From assembly GCA_018066175.1 (NCBI GenBank), contig JAGHRV010000009.1, positions 54,289 through 118,288 on the forward strand: a DNA stretch of 64,000 nt. The letters are read 5' to 3'. This document shows positions 17,652-26,613 of the stretch, piece after piece. The notes under the pieces are model-generated. The model made no database searches and was not told the origin of the DNA. It saw nothing but the letters and a program-made list of their open reading frames with translations. Made by a program: the position numbers and the translations under genes. The DNA is from Candidatus Colicola equi. Lineage in GTDB: Bacteria > Bacteroidota > Bacteroidia > Bacteroidales > Paludibacteraceae. Numbering within the stretch: the stretch's first letter is position 1; every line of letters starts with the position of its first letter.

Positions 17652-18946
17652 ATTCGTACACCCAAGCCGGCATCAATAAACTCGGCTCGAACGCCGTGCG
17701 TCTTAAGACCTATTTGCACAAATAGGTGCTTGGTGCATAAGTATTTTAGGATAAAACGCGTATATAACCAGCCATCTTGGTAATTGCTGGCTTTTGTGAA
17801 GTCATAACTATAGAAGATGCCTCGGTCAAGCCCTTTAGCGGCATCCTTGTATGGTTCCAGGTTCTTGATAGGATCCCATACGTAGAATCCGATATGAATA
17901 CCGGCGGTCAGTTTACCGATGGTAAATTCCGGCTGCAAACTGATACCTACACGGAAACAGTTCTCCACTTTGCTCTCCTTGAGGTAGGTCTTACCAAAGT
18001 AAGTAACGTGCTTGGAGTCTTCGGTTTTGAACTCATCATTTACGCACGCATAATAGCCGTCGTAAAAGGCATCTACACCCAATCCGAATTTGAATATACT
18101 GACAGGCTGCCAGTGAGCTGCTACCCCCAAAGAGGCGGCTCCAAAGAACTGCATGCCATTCATGTTGTCTTTGTAATAATTCTGCTTGAGACCTCCTGTA
18201 GCAAAAATCTCAACATCCCACTTCTTACTTACGCCATCGTACAAATGGTGAGGTACATCTGTTTTTGGACGCTGATAGGCTGTACCGGCCGCTACACGGG
18301 CCTTGCTCAGCCCCGGTGTATAACGCATACCTAATTCGCCATTCAGCATGTTATATCCTCCATTAGGATGAATGATACTGCCATTCGAGATATGATGCCA
18401 CCCAAAGGCAAGTGTGATATCAAAGCCGTCGCGAACAGGGAAATCCATGTATAGTTGCAACCCTAAAAAAGCATTTACTACACTTCCAATCGACTGGTTA
18501 GCCCCTTCAAAACTGGAGTATTTGGCGTATTTGTCGCTTTGGTACGTGTTACTATACCGCTTATCGCAAAAAGCCAAACCAACCGTCGGCCGTAATCCAA
18601 ATACGAAATGGGGCAGGGTGACAAATGGGGTGTTCAAGTGGCCATGCAGAGCCACTGTATTGCCTAACATCTTGTCATTACCTAAATTGATATACGTCAC
18701 GCCTACGCCTACGCTCGTGTTATTCCATTGTTGTAAACTCTTCCATCTGCCGGTCGGTAAAAATTCCACGGCAAAGGTGCCGCCTAACATGGGACGGTCG
18801 ATCCACGGATCCACTTTATCGTCCTTCACCATCATCCCTCCTAAGGCGTTAATGCGGTAGGCGAGCTCGTAATGAATACTATCGTTTTTTGCCCAAATTG
18901 AGCAACTAATTAGTCCAAAAAGGAATAAAAATACGGTCTTTTTCAT
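17648..18946 (-). CDS. PagL-like lipid A deacylase / acyloxyacyl hydrolase family barrel
   Basis: The 432-residue exported protein (signal MKKTVFLFLFGLISCSIWA) has repeated amphipathic strands of an outer-membrane barrel. It carries GWHHISNGSI near residue 184, the His-x-Ser motif that is catalytic in PagL 3-O-deacylases. It is much longer than Pseudomonas PagL (about 150 residues mature), which is normal for Bacteroidota members. The last residues (LGVRI) suit an outer-membrane beta-barrel end. The predicted role is trimming of lipid A acyl chains; the exact substrate is inferred. It is divergent from ffh, with separate promoters for each. Confidence 0.75.
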   Translation of the reverse strand: MKKTVFLFLFGLISCSIWAKNDSIHYELAYRINALGGMMVKDDKVDPWIDRPMLGGTFAVEFLPTGRWKSLQQWNNTSVGVGVTYINLGNDKMLGNTVALHGHLNTPFVTLPHFVFGLRPTVGLAFCDKRYSNTYQSDKYAKYSSFEGANQSIGSVVNAFLGLQLYMDFPVRDGFDITLAFGWHHISNGSIIHPNGGYNMLNGELGMRYTPGLSKARVAAGTAYQRPKTDVPHHLYDGVSKKWDVEIFATGGLKQNYYKDNMNGMQFFGAASLGVAAHWQPVSIFKFGLGVDAFYDGYYACVNDEFKTEDSKHVTYFGKTYLKESKVENCFRVGISLQPEFTIGKLTAGIHIGFYVWDPIKNLEPYKDAAKGLDRGIFYSYDFTKASNYQDGWLYTRFILKYLCTKHLFVQIGLKTHGVRAEFIDAGLGVRI

Positions 18947-18956
18947 AATTTGACTG

Positions 18957-18988
18957 CAAAAGTATAAAATATTTTTCAAATACACAAG
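18957..18988 (-). promoter_or_regulatory. Promoter of the PagL-like gene
   Basis: On the minus strand CTTG (18988-18985) and TACTTTTG (18964-18957) are 20 bases apart, about 10 bases from the ATG at 18946. Confidence 0.7.
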
Positions 18989-18993
18989 AAAAA

Positions 18994-19025
18994 TTTGCAT
19001 ATATGCAAATATTTTTGTACTTTTG
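18994..19025 (+). promoter_or_regulatory. Promoter of the ffh operon with 16-bp palindrome
   Basis: TTTG (18994-18997) and TACTTTTG (19018-19025) are 20 bases apart. TTTGCATATATGCAAA (18994-19009) is a perfect palindrome covering the -33 box. Confidence 0.8.
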
Positions 19026-19049
19026 CGGCACGAATTAATATGGATAACT

Positions 19050-20345
19050 ATGTTTGATAATTTAAGTGAACGATTAGAACGAAGTTTTAAGATTCTTAAG
19101 GGTGAAGGACGTATTACCGAGATTAATATTGCCGAGACCGTTAAGGATATTCGTAAAGCCCTTTTGGAGGCCGATGTTAACTATAAGACGGCCAAGCAAT
19201 TTACGGACCAAGTTAAGGAGAAAGCCTTGGGACAAAGTGTCATGACTGCCGTTAGGCCCGGTCAGTTGATGGTTAAGATTACCCACGACGAACTGGCCAA
19301 CCTGATGGGCGGTGAGGCTGTGGAAATCAACCTCAAAGGCAGTCCTGCTATCATCCTAATGGCCGGTTTGCAAGGTTCCGGTAAAACAACCCATGCTGCT
19401 AAGTTGGCGCATTTCCTTATCAAGAAAGGTAAGAAAGTGATGCTGGCGGCTTGCGACGTCTATCGTCCTGCGGCTATTGAACAACTGCGCGTATTAGGCG
19501 AACAAGTTGGCGCCAAGGTTTATACTGAGGAGACAGAGTCCAATGCTGTTGAAAAAGCCAAGAAAGCTGTGCGCGAAGCCCGTACATACGGCTATGACGT
19601 GCTCATCGTAGATACAGCCGGTCGATTGGCGATAGATGAACAGATGATGCAGGAGATTGCAGCCATCAAGAATGCTATCGAACCCAGCGAGACGCTGTTC
19701 GTAGTGGATAGCATGACCGGCCAGGATGCCGTTAATACGGCTAAGGAATTTAACGACCGTCTTAACTTTGATGGCGTTATCCTGACTAAACTGGATGGTG
19801 ACGCTCGTGGCGGTGCTGCACTCAGTATCCGTAGCGTAGTGGATAAACCAATCAAGTTCATCGGTACCGGAGAGAAGATGGATGCCCTGGATGTCTTCCA
19901 TCCTTCACGTATGGCGGACCGTATCTTAGGCATGGGTGACGTGGTGAGTCTGGTGGAACGCGCCCAACAACAGTACGATGAACAAGAAGCACGCCGCATC
20001 AGCAAGCGTATTGCTCATAATCAATTCGATTTTAATGACTTTATCGGTCAACTTCAGCAAATCAAAAAAATGGGTTCCATCAAGGACCTGATGGGTATGA
20101 TTCCCGGTATGGATAAGGCAATGAAGAATGTCGAGGTTAGCGACGATGCCTTCAAACCTATCGAGGCTATTATAGGCAGTATGACGCCGTACGAACGCGC
20201 CAATCCGGGATGTCTGAATGGCAGCCGTAAGGATCGTATCGCTCGCGGTTCGGGCACTAGCATCGTCGAACTGAATCGCTTCCTCAAACAGTTTGAGCAA
20301 ACCAGTAAGATGATGCGTAAAATGCAACAAATGCGTAGAAGATAA
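19050..20345 (+). CDS. ffh: Signal recognition particle protein Ffh
   Basis: The 431-residue GTPase binds the 4.5S RNA and the signal sequences of nascent inner-membrane proteins and delivers ribosomes to FtsY. The N domain begins MFDNLSERLERSFKILKG. The G domain has the P-loop GLQGSGKTTHAAKLA near residue 107, DTAGRL and TKLDGDARGG. The Met-rich M domain ends MMRKMQQMRRR. I use the ATG at 19050 because it starts the canonical N domain; an upstream TTG would add nine non-conserved residues and lies inside the promoter. Its stop overlaps the next start as TAATG, so it heads a seven-gene operon. Confidence 0.97.
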   Translation: MFDNLSERLERSFKILKGEGRITEINIAETVKDIRKALLEADVNYKTAKQFTDQVKEKALGQSVMTAVRPGQLMVKITHDELANLMGGEAVEINLKGSPAIILMAGLQGSGKTTHAAKLAHFLIKKGKKVMLAACDVYRPAAIEQLRVLGEQVGAKVYTEETESNAVEKAKKAVREARTYGYDVLIVDTAGRLAIDEQMMQEIAAIKNAIEPSETLFVVDSMTGQDAVNTAKEFNDRLNFDGVILTKLDGDARGGAALSIRSVVDKPIKFIGTGEKMDALDVFHPSRMADRILGMGDVVSLVERAQQQYDEQEARRISKRIAHNQFDFNDFIGQLQQIKKMGSIKDLMGMIPGMDKAMKNVEVSDDAFKPIEAIIGSMTPYERANPGCLNGSRKDRIARGSGTSIVELNRFLKQFEQTSKMMRKMQQMRRR

Positions 20346-20983
20346 TGAAGAAAGCACTTTGGACACTTTTGGTCGTTTGCCTAATTGCTTTTGGAATAGG
20401 CATTATGCGCTCTAAATGGTATGTTATCGTGGAAGACATAGCCGTGATGGAGACCGTTCCGTATATGTCTTGCTTTCAGCAATATGCTCCCACCATCGGT
20501 TGGGACTGGGAAATGTTGGCTGCTGTGGCATGGAATGAGAGCCACTTCAATCCTAAAGCTACTTCCCATGTAGGAGCATGTGGTGTAATGCAATTAATGC
20601 CTAAAACGGCTCGCCGATTTGGATTGAACGACACCACTATCTGGAATCCCGAGGACAACATACGTGCCGGAGTGGAGTATATCCGTTACTTGCAGCAGAA
20701 ATTCTACTTCATTTCGGATACGGTTGAACAAACTAAATTCGTGCTGGCCTCTTATAATGCCGGTCCGGCGCATATCATGGATGCCCGACGTTTAGCCCGC
20801 AAGTATGGCGAAAGTCCGTATCGATGGAGTACCATAGAGCATTACTTAGACCTGCTGTCCGAAGAACCGTTCTACACCGACTCGGTTGTTTTGTATGGTG
20901 CTTTTAATTCCACCGAGACCTGCCATTACGTGCATAGCGTTTTACGCACCGCAAGAAAATATAAATTGATATCACACGAATAA
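20345..20983 (+). CDS. Membrane-anchored lytic transglycosylase (SLT family)
   Basis: The 212-residue protein has one N-terminal membrane segment or uncleaved signal (residues 4-21) and an SLT domain: WNESHFNPKATSHVGACGVMQLMPKTARRFG at residues 64-94, with the catalytic Glu in NESHF, and ASYNAGPAHI near residue 136. It cuts the glycan strand of peptidoglycan to give 1,6-anhydromuramyl ends, like MltE or the catalytic domain of MltF. It overlaps ffh by one base and precedes folD by one base. A specific cellular role cannot be read from the sequence. Confidence 0.9.
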   Translation: MKKALWTLLVVCLIAFGIGIMRSKWYVIVEDIAVMETVPYMSCFQQYAPTIGWDWEMLAAVAWNESHFNPKATSHVGACGVMQLMPKTARRFGLNDTTIWNPEDNIRAGVEYIRYLQQKFYFISDTVEQTKFVLASYNAGPAHIMDARRLARKYGESPYRWSTIEHYLDLLSEEPFYTDSVVLYGAFNSTETCHYVHSVLRTARKYKLISHE

Positions 20984-20984
20984 G

Positions 20985-21860
20985 ATGACTATATTAGACG
21001 GAAAGAAAATTGCAGCCGAGATTCGTGCCGAACTCAAGGCACAAATAACTGATTTATTGGCTCAACATCAACGTGCTCCTAAACTGGGTATCGTCATTGT
21101 GGGACATAACCCGGCTTCAGAAACGTATGTCAATAACAAGATGAAGGCCTGCTTAGAAGTGGGCATTGAGGCCATTCGCATTGCTTTTGAGGACACTATT
21201 ACCGAAAAAGAACTGCTGGCAGAAGTGGATAAACTGAACCACGATGATTCAATAGATGGGTTTATTGTGCAACTTCCATTGCCTAAGCATATCGATGAAC
21301 AGACCATTACTTCTGCTATTGACCACCGCAAAGACGTAGATGGATTGACTCCCGAAAATGTTGGGCGTGCTGCCAAAGGACTACCTTGCATTATTTCAGC
21401 CACTCCTCGAGGAATACGAGAGTTACTCAGTCGCTACGCTATATCTACAGATGGCAAACATATCGTTGTGATTGGTCGCAGCAATATAGTGGGTAAACCT
21501 ATGGCTTCGTTGCTCATGCAAAAGCACGAACGAGGAAATGCAACCGTCACTCTGTGCCATAGTCATACGGCGCATTTGAAGGAAATATGTCTGTCGGCAG
21601 ATATCATCATTGTAGCTGTAGGTCATCCGGGATTACTGACGGCTGATATGGTGAGTCCTGGAGCAACCGTGATTGATGTGGGAATAACACGTGTTGACGA
21701 TTCGCAGTCGGAAAGGGGATATCGCATTAAAGGCGATGTGGACTTTGATAACGTAGCTCCTAAATGTGACTACATAACGCCTGTTCCCGGTGGAGTAGGA
21801 CCAATGACTATCGTCAGTCTGCTCCAGAATGCCCTTCAAGCTTATAGCACTAAACACTAA
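20985..21860 (+). CDS. folD: Bifunctional methylenetetrahydrofolate dehydrogenase / cyclohydrolase
   Basis: The 291-residue protein has the FolD signatures GHNPASETYVNNKMKAC with catalytic Lys near residue 53, GFIVQLPLPKHI, and VIGRSNIVGKPMASLL in the NADP-binding domain. It interconverts 5,10-methylene- and 10-formyl-tetrahydrofolate, supplying one-carbon units for purines and initiator tRNA. The C-terminus ends PVPGGVGPMTIVSLLQNA as expected. The last codons (Ser-Thr-Lys-His-stop) are written by a seven-base tandem repeat that continues to the prfA start. It is functionally linked to thyA and folA elsewhere in the window. Confidence 0.97.
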   Translation: MTILDGKKIAAEIRAELKAQITDLLAQHQRAPKLGIVIVGHNPASETYVNNKMKACLEVGIEAIRIAFEDTITEKELLAEVDKLNHDDSIDGFIVQLPLPKHIDEQTITSAIDHRKDVDGLTPENVGRAAKGLPCIISATPRGIRELLSRYAISTDGKHIVVIGRSNIVGKPMASLLMQKHERGNATVTLCHSHTAHLKEICLSADIIIVAVGHPGLLTADMVSPGATVIDVGITRVDDSQSERGYRIKGDVDFDNVAPKCDYITPVPGGVGPMTIVSLLQNALQAYSTKH

Positions 21861-21897
21861 AGACTATATACTAAAGACTAAACACTAAACACTAAAG
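21849..21897 (+). repeat. Seven-base tandem repeat bridging folD and prfA
   Basis: Seven consecutive 7-mers of the form ACTAAAC or ACTAAAG (one degenerate, ACTATAT) run from inside the last folD codons to two bases before the prfA ATG. Confidence 0.9.
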
Positions 21898-21898
21898 A

Positions 21899-22999
21899 AT
21901 GGATATTCTTAATCGAATAGAAGGATTGGAAGCTAAGTTTCACGAGGTCAGCCTAATGATTACGGACCCTGCTGTGATTGCAGATCAGGCGCGTTATGTG
22001 CGTCTGAACCGCGATTATAAGGAATTGGAACGTGTGTTAGTTTCAACTGAAAAATACAAAAAAGCCCTCAAGAGTCTGGAAGAAGCAAAACAACTGCTCT
22101 ATAACGAGTCCGATCCGGAGCTCAAGGAGATGGCCCGTATGGAGGTGGATGAGTTAGAACCTCAGATACCTGTTTTGGAAGAGGAAATCAAACTAATGTT
22201 GCTGCCCCGTGACCCCGAAGACGGCAAGAACGTTGTCATGGAGATTCGCGGAGGAACAGGAGGAGATGAGGCCGCGCTATTTGCCGGAGACTTATTTCGT
22301 ATGTACACCAAGTATTTTGAACTCAAAGGATTTAAATATACCGTGTCTTCTTGCTCCGAAGGAGCCGTAGGTGGCTATAAAGAAATCATCTTTAGCGTCA
22401 CAGGCGAGAATGTATATGGTACGCTCAAATACGAGAGTGGGGTGCATCGCGTACAGCGTGTACCGGCTACCGAAACACAGGGACGACTGCATACATCGGC
22501 TGCTACGGTAGCGGTGCTGCCCGAAGCCGAGGAGTTTGAAGTTAATATCAACGAGGGCGAGATACGATGGGATTATTTCCGCAGCGGTGGTGCCGGAGGA
22601 CAGAACGTGAATAAAGTGTCATCCGGCGTACGTCTGCGTTATAACTGGAAAAATCCCAATACAGGCGAAGTGCAGGAGATACTGATTGAATGTACCGAAA
22701 CGCGTGACCAGCCTAAGAACAAAGAACGGGCATTGTCTCGTCTGCGCACAATGATCTATGACAAGGAACATCAAAAATACATCGACGACATAGCTGCGCG
22801 ACGCAAAACAATGGTCTCAACCGGTGACCGAAGTGCTAAGATACGCACCTATAACTACCCACAGGGACGAATAACAGACCATCGTATCGGATTAACAATC
22901 TACAACTTAGCCGCCTTTATGGATGGCGATATACAAAGCGTGATTGATGCTCTAACCGTGGCTGAAAACGCTGAACGACTAAAAGAAAGTGAGTTATGA
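21899..22999 (+). CDS. prfA: Peptide chain release factor 1
   Basis: The 366-residue factor reads UAA and UAG. The codon-recognition loop has VPATETQGR (the PxT type of RF1, not the SPF of RF2). The hydrolysis motif GGQ lies in SGGAGGQNVNKVSSGVRL near residue 234. The N-terminal domain (residues 1-100) is helical as usual. The upstream spacer is entirely a heptanucleotide repeat, so the ribosome-binding region is A-rich without a Shine-Dalgarno sequence. It overlaps the following M16 protease gene by four bases (ATGA). Confidence 0.97.
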   Translation: MDILNRIEGLEAKFHEVSLMITDPAVIADQARYVRLNRDYKELERVLVSTEKYKKALKSLEEAKQLLYNESDPELKEMARMEVDELEPQIPVLEEEIKLMLLPRDPEDGKNVVMEIRGGTGGDEAALFAGDLFRMYTKYFELKGFKYTVSSCSEGAVGGYKEIIFSVTGENVYGTLKYESGVHRVQRVPATETQGRLHTSAATVAVLPEAEEFEVNINEGEIRWDYFRSGGAGGQNVNKVSSGVRLRYNWKNPNTGEVQEILIECTETRDQPKNKERALSRLRTMIYDKEHQKYIDDIAARRKTMVSTGDRSAKIRTYNYPQGRITDHRIGLTIYNLAAFMDGDIQSVIDALTVAENAERLKESEL

Positions 23000-25899
23000 G
23001 AAAAACATTGGTTATCTTTTTATCTTTGATTGCATGGACTGCTCAAGCCAAGGAGTATGCCTATTATTCTGTACCGAATGATCCGATGAATGGACGTATC
23101 TATACGTTAGACAACGGATTGACGGTCTTCCTAAGTCGTAATACCCAAAAGCCTGAAATCCAGACCTTCATTGCCGTTCGTGCCGGAGCGCAGAACGATC
23201 CGCTGGAATCCACCGGCTTGGCACACTATCAGGAGCATATCATGTTCAAAGGTACAACGCATTATGGCACCACCGATTACGAGGCCGAACAAGTCTATCT
23301 TACTCAGATAGATAGCCTATATGACATCTATGGCCAAACCACCAATGCTGCTGCACGCAAGGCTATTTACCACCAAATTGATAGTGTATCCTATCTGAGC
23401 AGCCAAGTGGCAATCGCTAATGAGTTTGATAAACTGATGAGCATAATTGGTGCTAAAGGAGTAAATGCTTTTACATCCACCGATATGACGTGCTACCACG
23501 AAGTCATTCCTGCCGGTGAACTGCGTCGCTGGGCAATGATTGAGTCCGATCGATTCCAAAACCTCGTTATCCGTGGTTTTCACACTGAATTAGAAGCCGT
23601 ATATGAGGAATTTAATATGTATTCCACGATGGACCAAGATAAGGTCATGCAGGCGGCTAATAACATCCTTTATCCACAAGTGCCGTATCGTCAGCACTCG
23701 GTGATTGGTACCCAAGAGCACCTGAAGAATCCGTCATTAACCAATATACGTCGTTTTTATCAGACCTACTACCGTCCTAATAACGTGGCGGTATGTCTGA
23801 GTGGTGACTTGGATTATGACCATACGATAGCTATCGTAGATGAGTTCTTTGGCGGATGGCAACCTAATAACAGCCTGCCCAAGACCATCATCCCTGCTCA
23901 ACCGGCTTTGTCGGCTCCTAAAGATACCATTGTGTATGGTAAAGAGACTCCTGAACTATGGCTGGCATGGTCTATGCCGGCTGCCCAAGATGAGGATAGA
24001 AATGCCATAGAAGTGATGTCCCAAGTGCTGCAAAACGGCAAATGCGGATTAATGGACCTGGATATTGATCAAAAGCAATTGCTCCTTGCTTCGGCTACCG
24101 GAGTCATGCCGGGCAATGACTATTCCACGTTCTTTGCAATCGGTTATCCTAAGGCCGGTCAGAGTCTGGAACAAACACGTGCTATCCTGCTCGCCGAGGT
24201 GGAGAAACTTAAGAAAGGTGATTTTAGTGAAGATTTGCTTCAAGCCATTATTGCTAATTCCCGCCGAGATGAAATGGAGGGTTTAGCCGATAACACCAAT
24301 CGTGTATTTAGTTATGTAAACTCGTTTATTTACGGCATTCCCTATGACCAAGTAGTGCATCAGGTGGATGCGATGGCTAAGATAACCAAGGACGATGTGG
24401 TACGCGTTGCTAATAAGTACTTGGGGAATAACTATGCCGCTATTTATAAGCAGCAAAAAGAAGATGCTAATCCCACTTCCGTGGATAAACCATCTATTAC
24501 GCCTATTGAGATGAACCGTGATAAGTCCTCGGATTTTGTGACTAACATCGCGCAAATGGAACCGGAGTCGTTGCAACCTCAGTTCTTAGACTTCAATAAA
24601 GACCTCAGTCGTACAACCCTTAAAGGTGACCAGCAATTGCTGTATAAACAAAATACCGATAATGACCTGTTCTATCTTACTTTTGCGGTGGCAAAGGGTG
24701 TTGATGCCGACCCGGTAATCGATTTGGCTACGGACCTGATTGAATACTTAGGCACCCAAACGATGGGCGCAGACGAGTACGAAACAGCCCTTTATTGTTT
24801 GGCGGCAGAGGTGGATATATACAACACGCATAGTCATACCATCTTCAGCATAAGCGGTCTGCAAGAGAACTTCGCCAAGACACTCGCTCTATTAGAGTCA
24901 AAAGTGCTGGATTATCAGCCGGATGAGGCTATTCTGAAAGAACTTATCAATGATCGAATCAAGGCGCATCAGGATGCCAAGAGCAATCAGCAAGCTTGCT
25001 TCCACCAATTGATGATAGCAGGACAGGTTGGTCTTTCCGTCAATGCCGCTGCCACGCTTACACCTAAGCAAATGAAGCAAATGTCGGCGACGGAAGTGAT
25101 GAACCATATCCAGTCGTTGATACCTGGCATAGCAACCATTACGTATTACGGTCCGGCTTCGCAGGATGAGGTAACACAAACACTCAATACCCAATCACGC
25201 ATGATTGCAATGGGCAAGAAAGACCAGCAATTCCCCATTACACGCTTGCAACCGGAACTGATTACTCAGCCCGAAGTATGGATTGCTCCCTATAAGGCCA
25301 ATAATATCTACCTCTTCCAGTTCGCTAACTGGGGAGATAAATACTCGCCTCGGAATGAAGCCATTGCTACGCTCTTTAATGAGTACTTTGATGGTTCGAT
25401 GGGTTCTGTCGTCTTCCAAGAGATGCGTGAGAGTAGGGCCTTATGCTATGCTTCTGCAGCCGAATACGGCATTGCCGATTATGCCGGCGAGAATAATGTG
25501 TTCTTTACTTACATTATCTCCCAAAGCGATAAACTCAAGGACTGCGTGCAGGCTTTTGATTCGATTTGCACCATCATGCCGTTGTCTCAATCGGCCTTTG
25601 AGCAGGCGCAGAACGGACTGATTAAACGCATTGAGAAAAGACGCTATGTAGGACAAGAGGTCCTTAACGCGTACGTGCGATATATATATAAAGGTTGGAA
25701 CCACGATTATACGCGTGATATCTATGAGGCTGCCAAGACCTTCACTTTGGACGATGTGGTTAGTTTCCAACAGAATAACGTGGCAAATCGCACCTATCGT
25801 TACCTTATCTTAGGTGACCCCAAATCGTTGGATATGAACTTCCTCAAATCCCTTGGCACCGTCAAACAACTTACATTAAAAGATATCTTTGTTTACTAA
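22996..25899 (+). CDS. M16 family zinc metallopeptidase (two-repeat, PqqL-like)
   Basis: The 967-residue exported protein (signal MRKTLVIFLSLIAWTAQA) has the inverted zinc motif HXXEH as HYQEH near residue 77 and the distal zinc ligand Glu in the EAVYEEFNM segment. The N-terminal M16 domain and an inactive-looking second M16 domain in the C-terminal half form the usual clamshell that digests peptides. Its length fits periplasmic PqqL/insulinase-like proteases of Bacteroidota. An insertion after residue 100 (YDIYGQTTNAAARKAIYHQID) separates the two zinc-binding parts, as is common in this clade. The gene sits between prfA and rsmE in the operon. Confidence 0.9.
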   Translation: MRKTLVIFLSLIAWTAQAKEYAYYSVPNDPMNGRIYTLDNGLTVFLSRNTQKPEIQTFIAVRAGAQNDPLESTGLAHYQEHIMFKGTTHYGTTDYEAEQVYLTQIDSLYDIYGQTTNAAARKAIYHQIDSVSYLSSQVAIANEFDKLMSIIGAKGVNAFTSTDMTCYHEVIPAGELRRWAMIESDRFQNLVIRGFHTELEAVYEEFNMYSTMDQDKVMQAANNILYPQVPYRQHSVIGTQEHLKNPSLTNIRRFYQTYYRPNNVAVCLSGDLDYDHTIAIVDEFFGGWQPNNSLPKTIIPAQPALSAPKDTIVYGKETPELWLAWSMPAAQDEDRNAIEVMSQVLQNGKCGLMDLDIDQKQLLLASATGVMPGNDYSTFFAIGYPKAGQSLEQTRAILLAEVEKLKKGDFSEDLLQAIIANSRRDEMEGLADNTNRVFSYVNSFIYGIPYDQVVHQVDAMAKITKDDVVRVANKYLGNNYAAIYKQQKEDANPTSVDKPSITPIEMNRDKSSDFVTNIAQMEPESLQPQFLDFNKDLSRTTLKGDQQLLYKQNTDNDLFYLTFAVAKGVDADPVIDLATDLIEYLGTQTMGADEYETALYCLAAEVDIYNTHSHTIFSISGLQENFAKTLALLESKVLDYQPDEAILKELINDRIKAHQDAKSNQQACFHQLMIAGQVGLSVNAAATLTPKQMKQMSATEVMNHIQSLIPGIATITYYGPASQDEVTQTLNTQSRMIAMGKKDQQFPITRLQPELITQPEVWIAPYKANNIYLFQFANWGDKYSPRNEAIATLFNEYFDGSMGSVVFQEMRESRALCYASAAEYGIADYAGENNVFFTYIISQSDKLKDCVQAFDSICTIMPLSQSAFEQAQNGLIKRIEKRRYVGQEVLNAYVRYIYKGWNHDYTRDIYEAAKTFTLDDVVSFQQNNVANRTYRYLILGDPKSLDMNFLKSLGTVKQLTLKDIFVY

Positions 25900-25901
25900 A
25901 C

Positions 25902-26609
25902 ATGTTCTTTGCTCCAGATATATTATCCACTTTAACGCTTCCTGAGGAAGAAAGCGCCCACTGCGTGCAGGTGTTGCGCGTTGCGATAGGTGATCAGATT
26001 GCCATCACCGATGGTTGTGGCACTATCTACCAAGCCGAAGTAACCAATCCTCATAAGAAACATTGTGAGGTGCGTATCCTGTCCTCCGAACAGCCTGAAC
26101 CGCTGCATCGCGGACATATACACATCGCCATTGCCCCCACTAAGAATATCGACCGACTGGAATGGATGGTGGAGAAATGCACCGAGATAGGGGTGGATGA
26201 GATAACGCCGCTTTTATGCCGTTATTCGGAGCGTAAGACGGTGAATGATGACCGATTACAACGTATCATGGTGGCGGCAGCTAAACAGTCACTCAAGGCT
26301 ACTTTTCCGGTCATTCATCCAATGACACCCATCAAGGATTTTATTGCACAAACCCGGGCGCAAGACTTATTCATCGCCCATTGTGCCGACGGATATGCTG
26401 CTAATCCCAATAAATACGCCTTGCAACAATGTATTACACCGGGCCATTCGGCAGTCGTGCTAATCGGTCCCGAAGGAGACTTCTCGTCCGAAGAAATCGA
26501 CTTGGCTTTGCAATCCGGTTATCGTCCCGTATCCCTTGGTAAAGCGCGGTTGCGCACAGAGACTGCAGGACTGGTGGCAGGACATACATACGTACTAATG
26601 AACGAATAA
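25902..26609 (+). CDS. rsmE: 16S rRNA (uracil-1498-N3)-methyltransferase RsmE
   Basis: The 235-residue SPOUT enzyme has an N-terminal PUA-like domain (EEESAHCVQVLRVAIGDQIAITDG) and the knotted SAM-binding end VLIGPEGDFSSEEIDLAL, then SLGKARLRTETAG, which is diagnostic of RsmE. It methylates U1498 of 16S rRNA in the decoding region. It starts two bases after the M16 gene and is followed four bases later by the PAP2 gene. Confidence 0.95.
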   Translation: MFFAPDILSTLTLPEEESAHCVQVLRVAIGDQIAITDGCGTIYQAEVTNPHKKHCEVRILSSEQPEPLHRGHIHIAIAPTKNIDRLEWMVEKCTEIGVDEITPLLCRYSERKTVNDDRLQRIMVAAAKQSLKATFPVIHPMTPIKDFIAQTRAQDLFIAHCADGYAANPNKYALQQCITPGHSAVVLIGPEGDFSSEEIDLALQSGYRPVSLGKARLRTETAGLVAGHTYVLMNE

Positions 26610-26613
26610 AACT

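Noticed and set aside
18414..18860. 148-codon plus-strand frame
   Set aside because: Antisense shadow of the PagL-like barrel gene.
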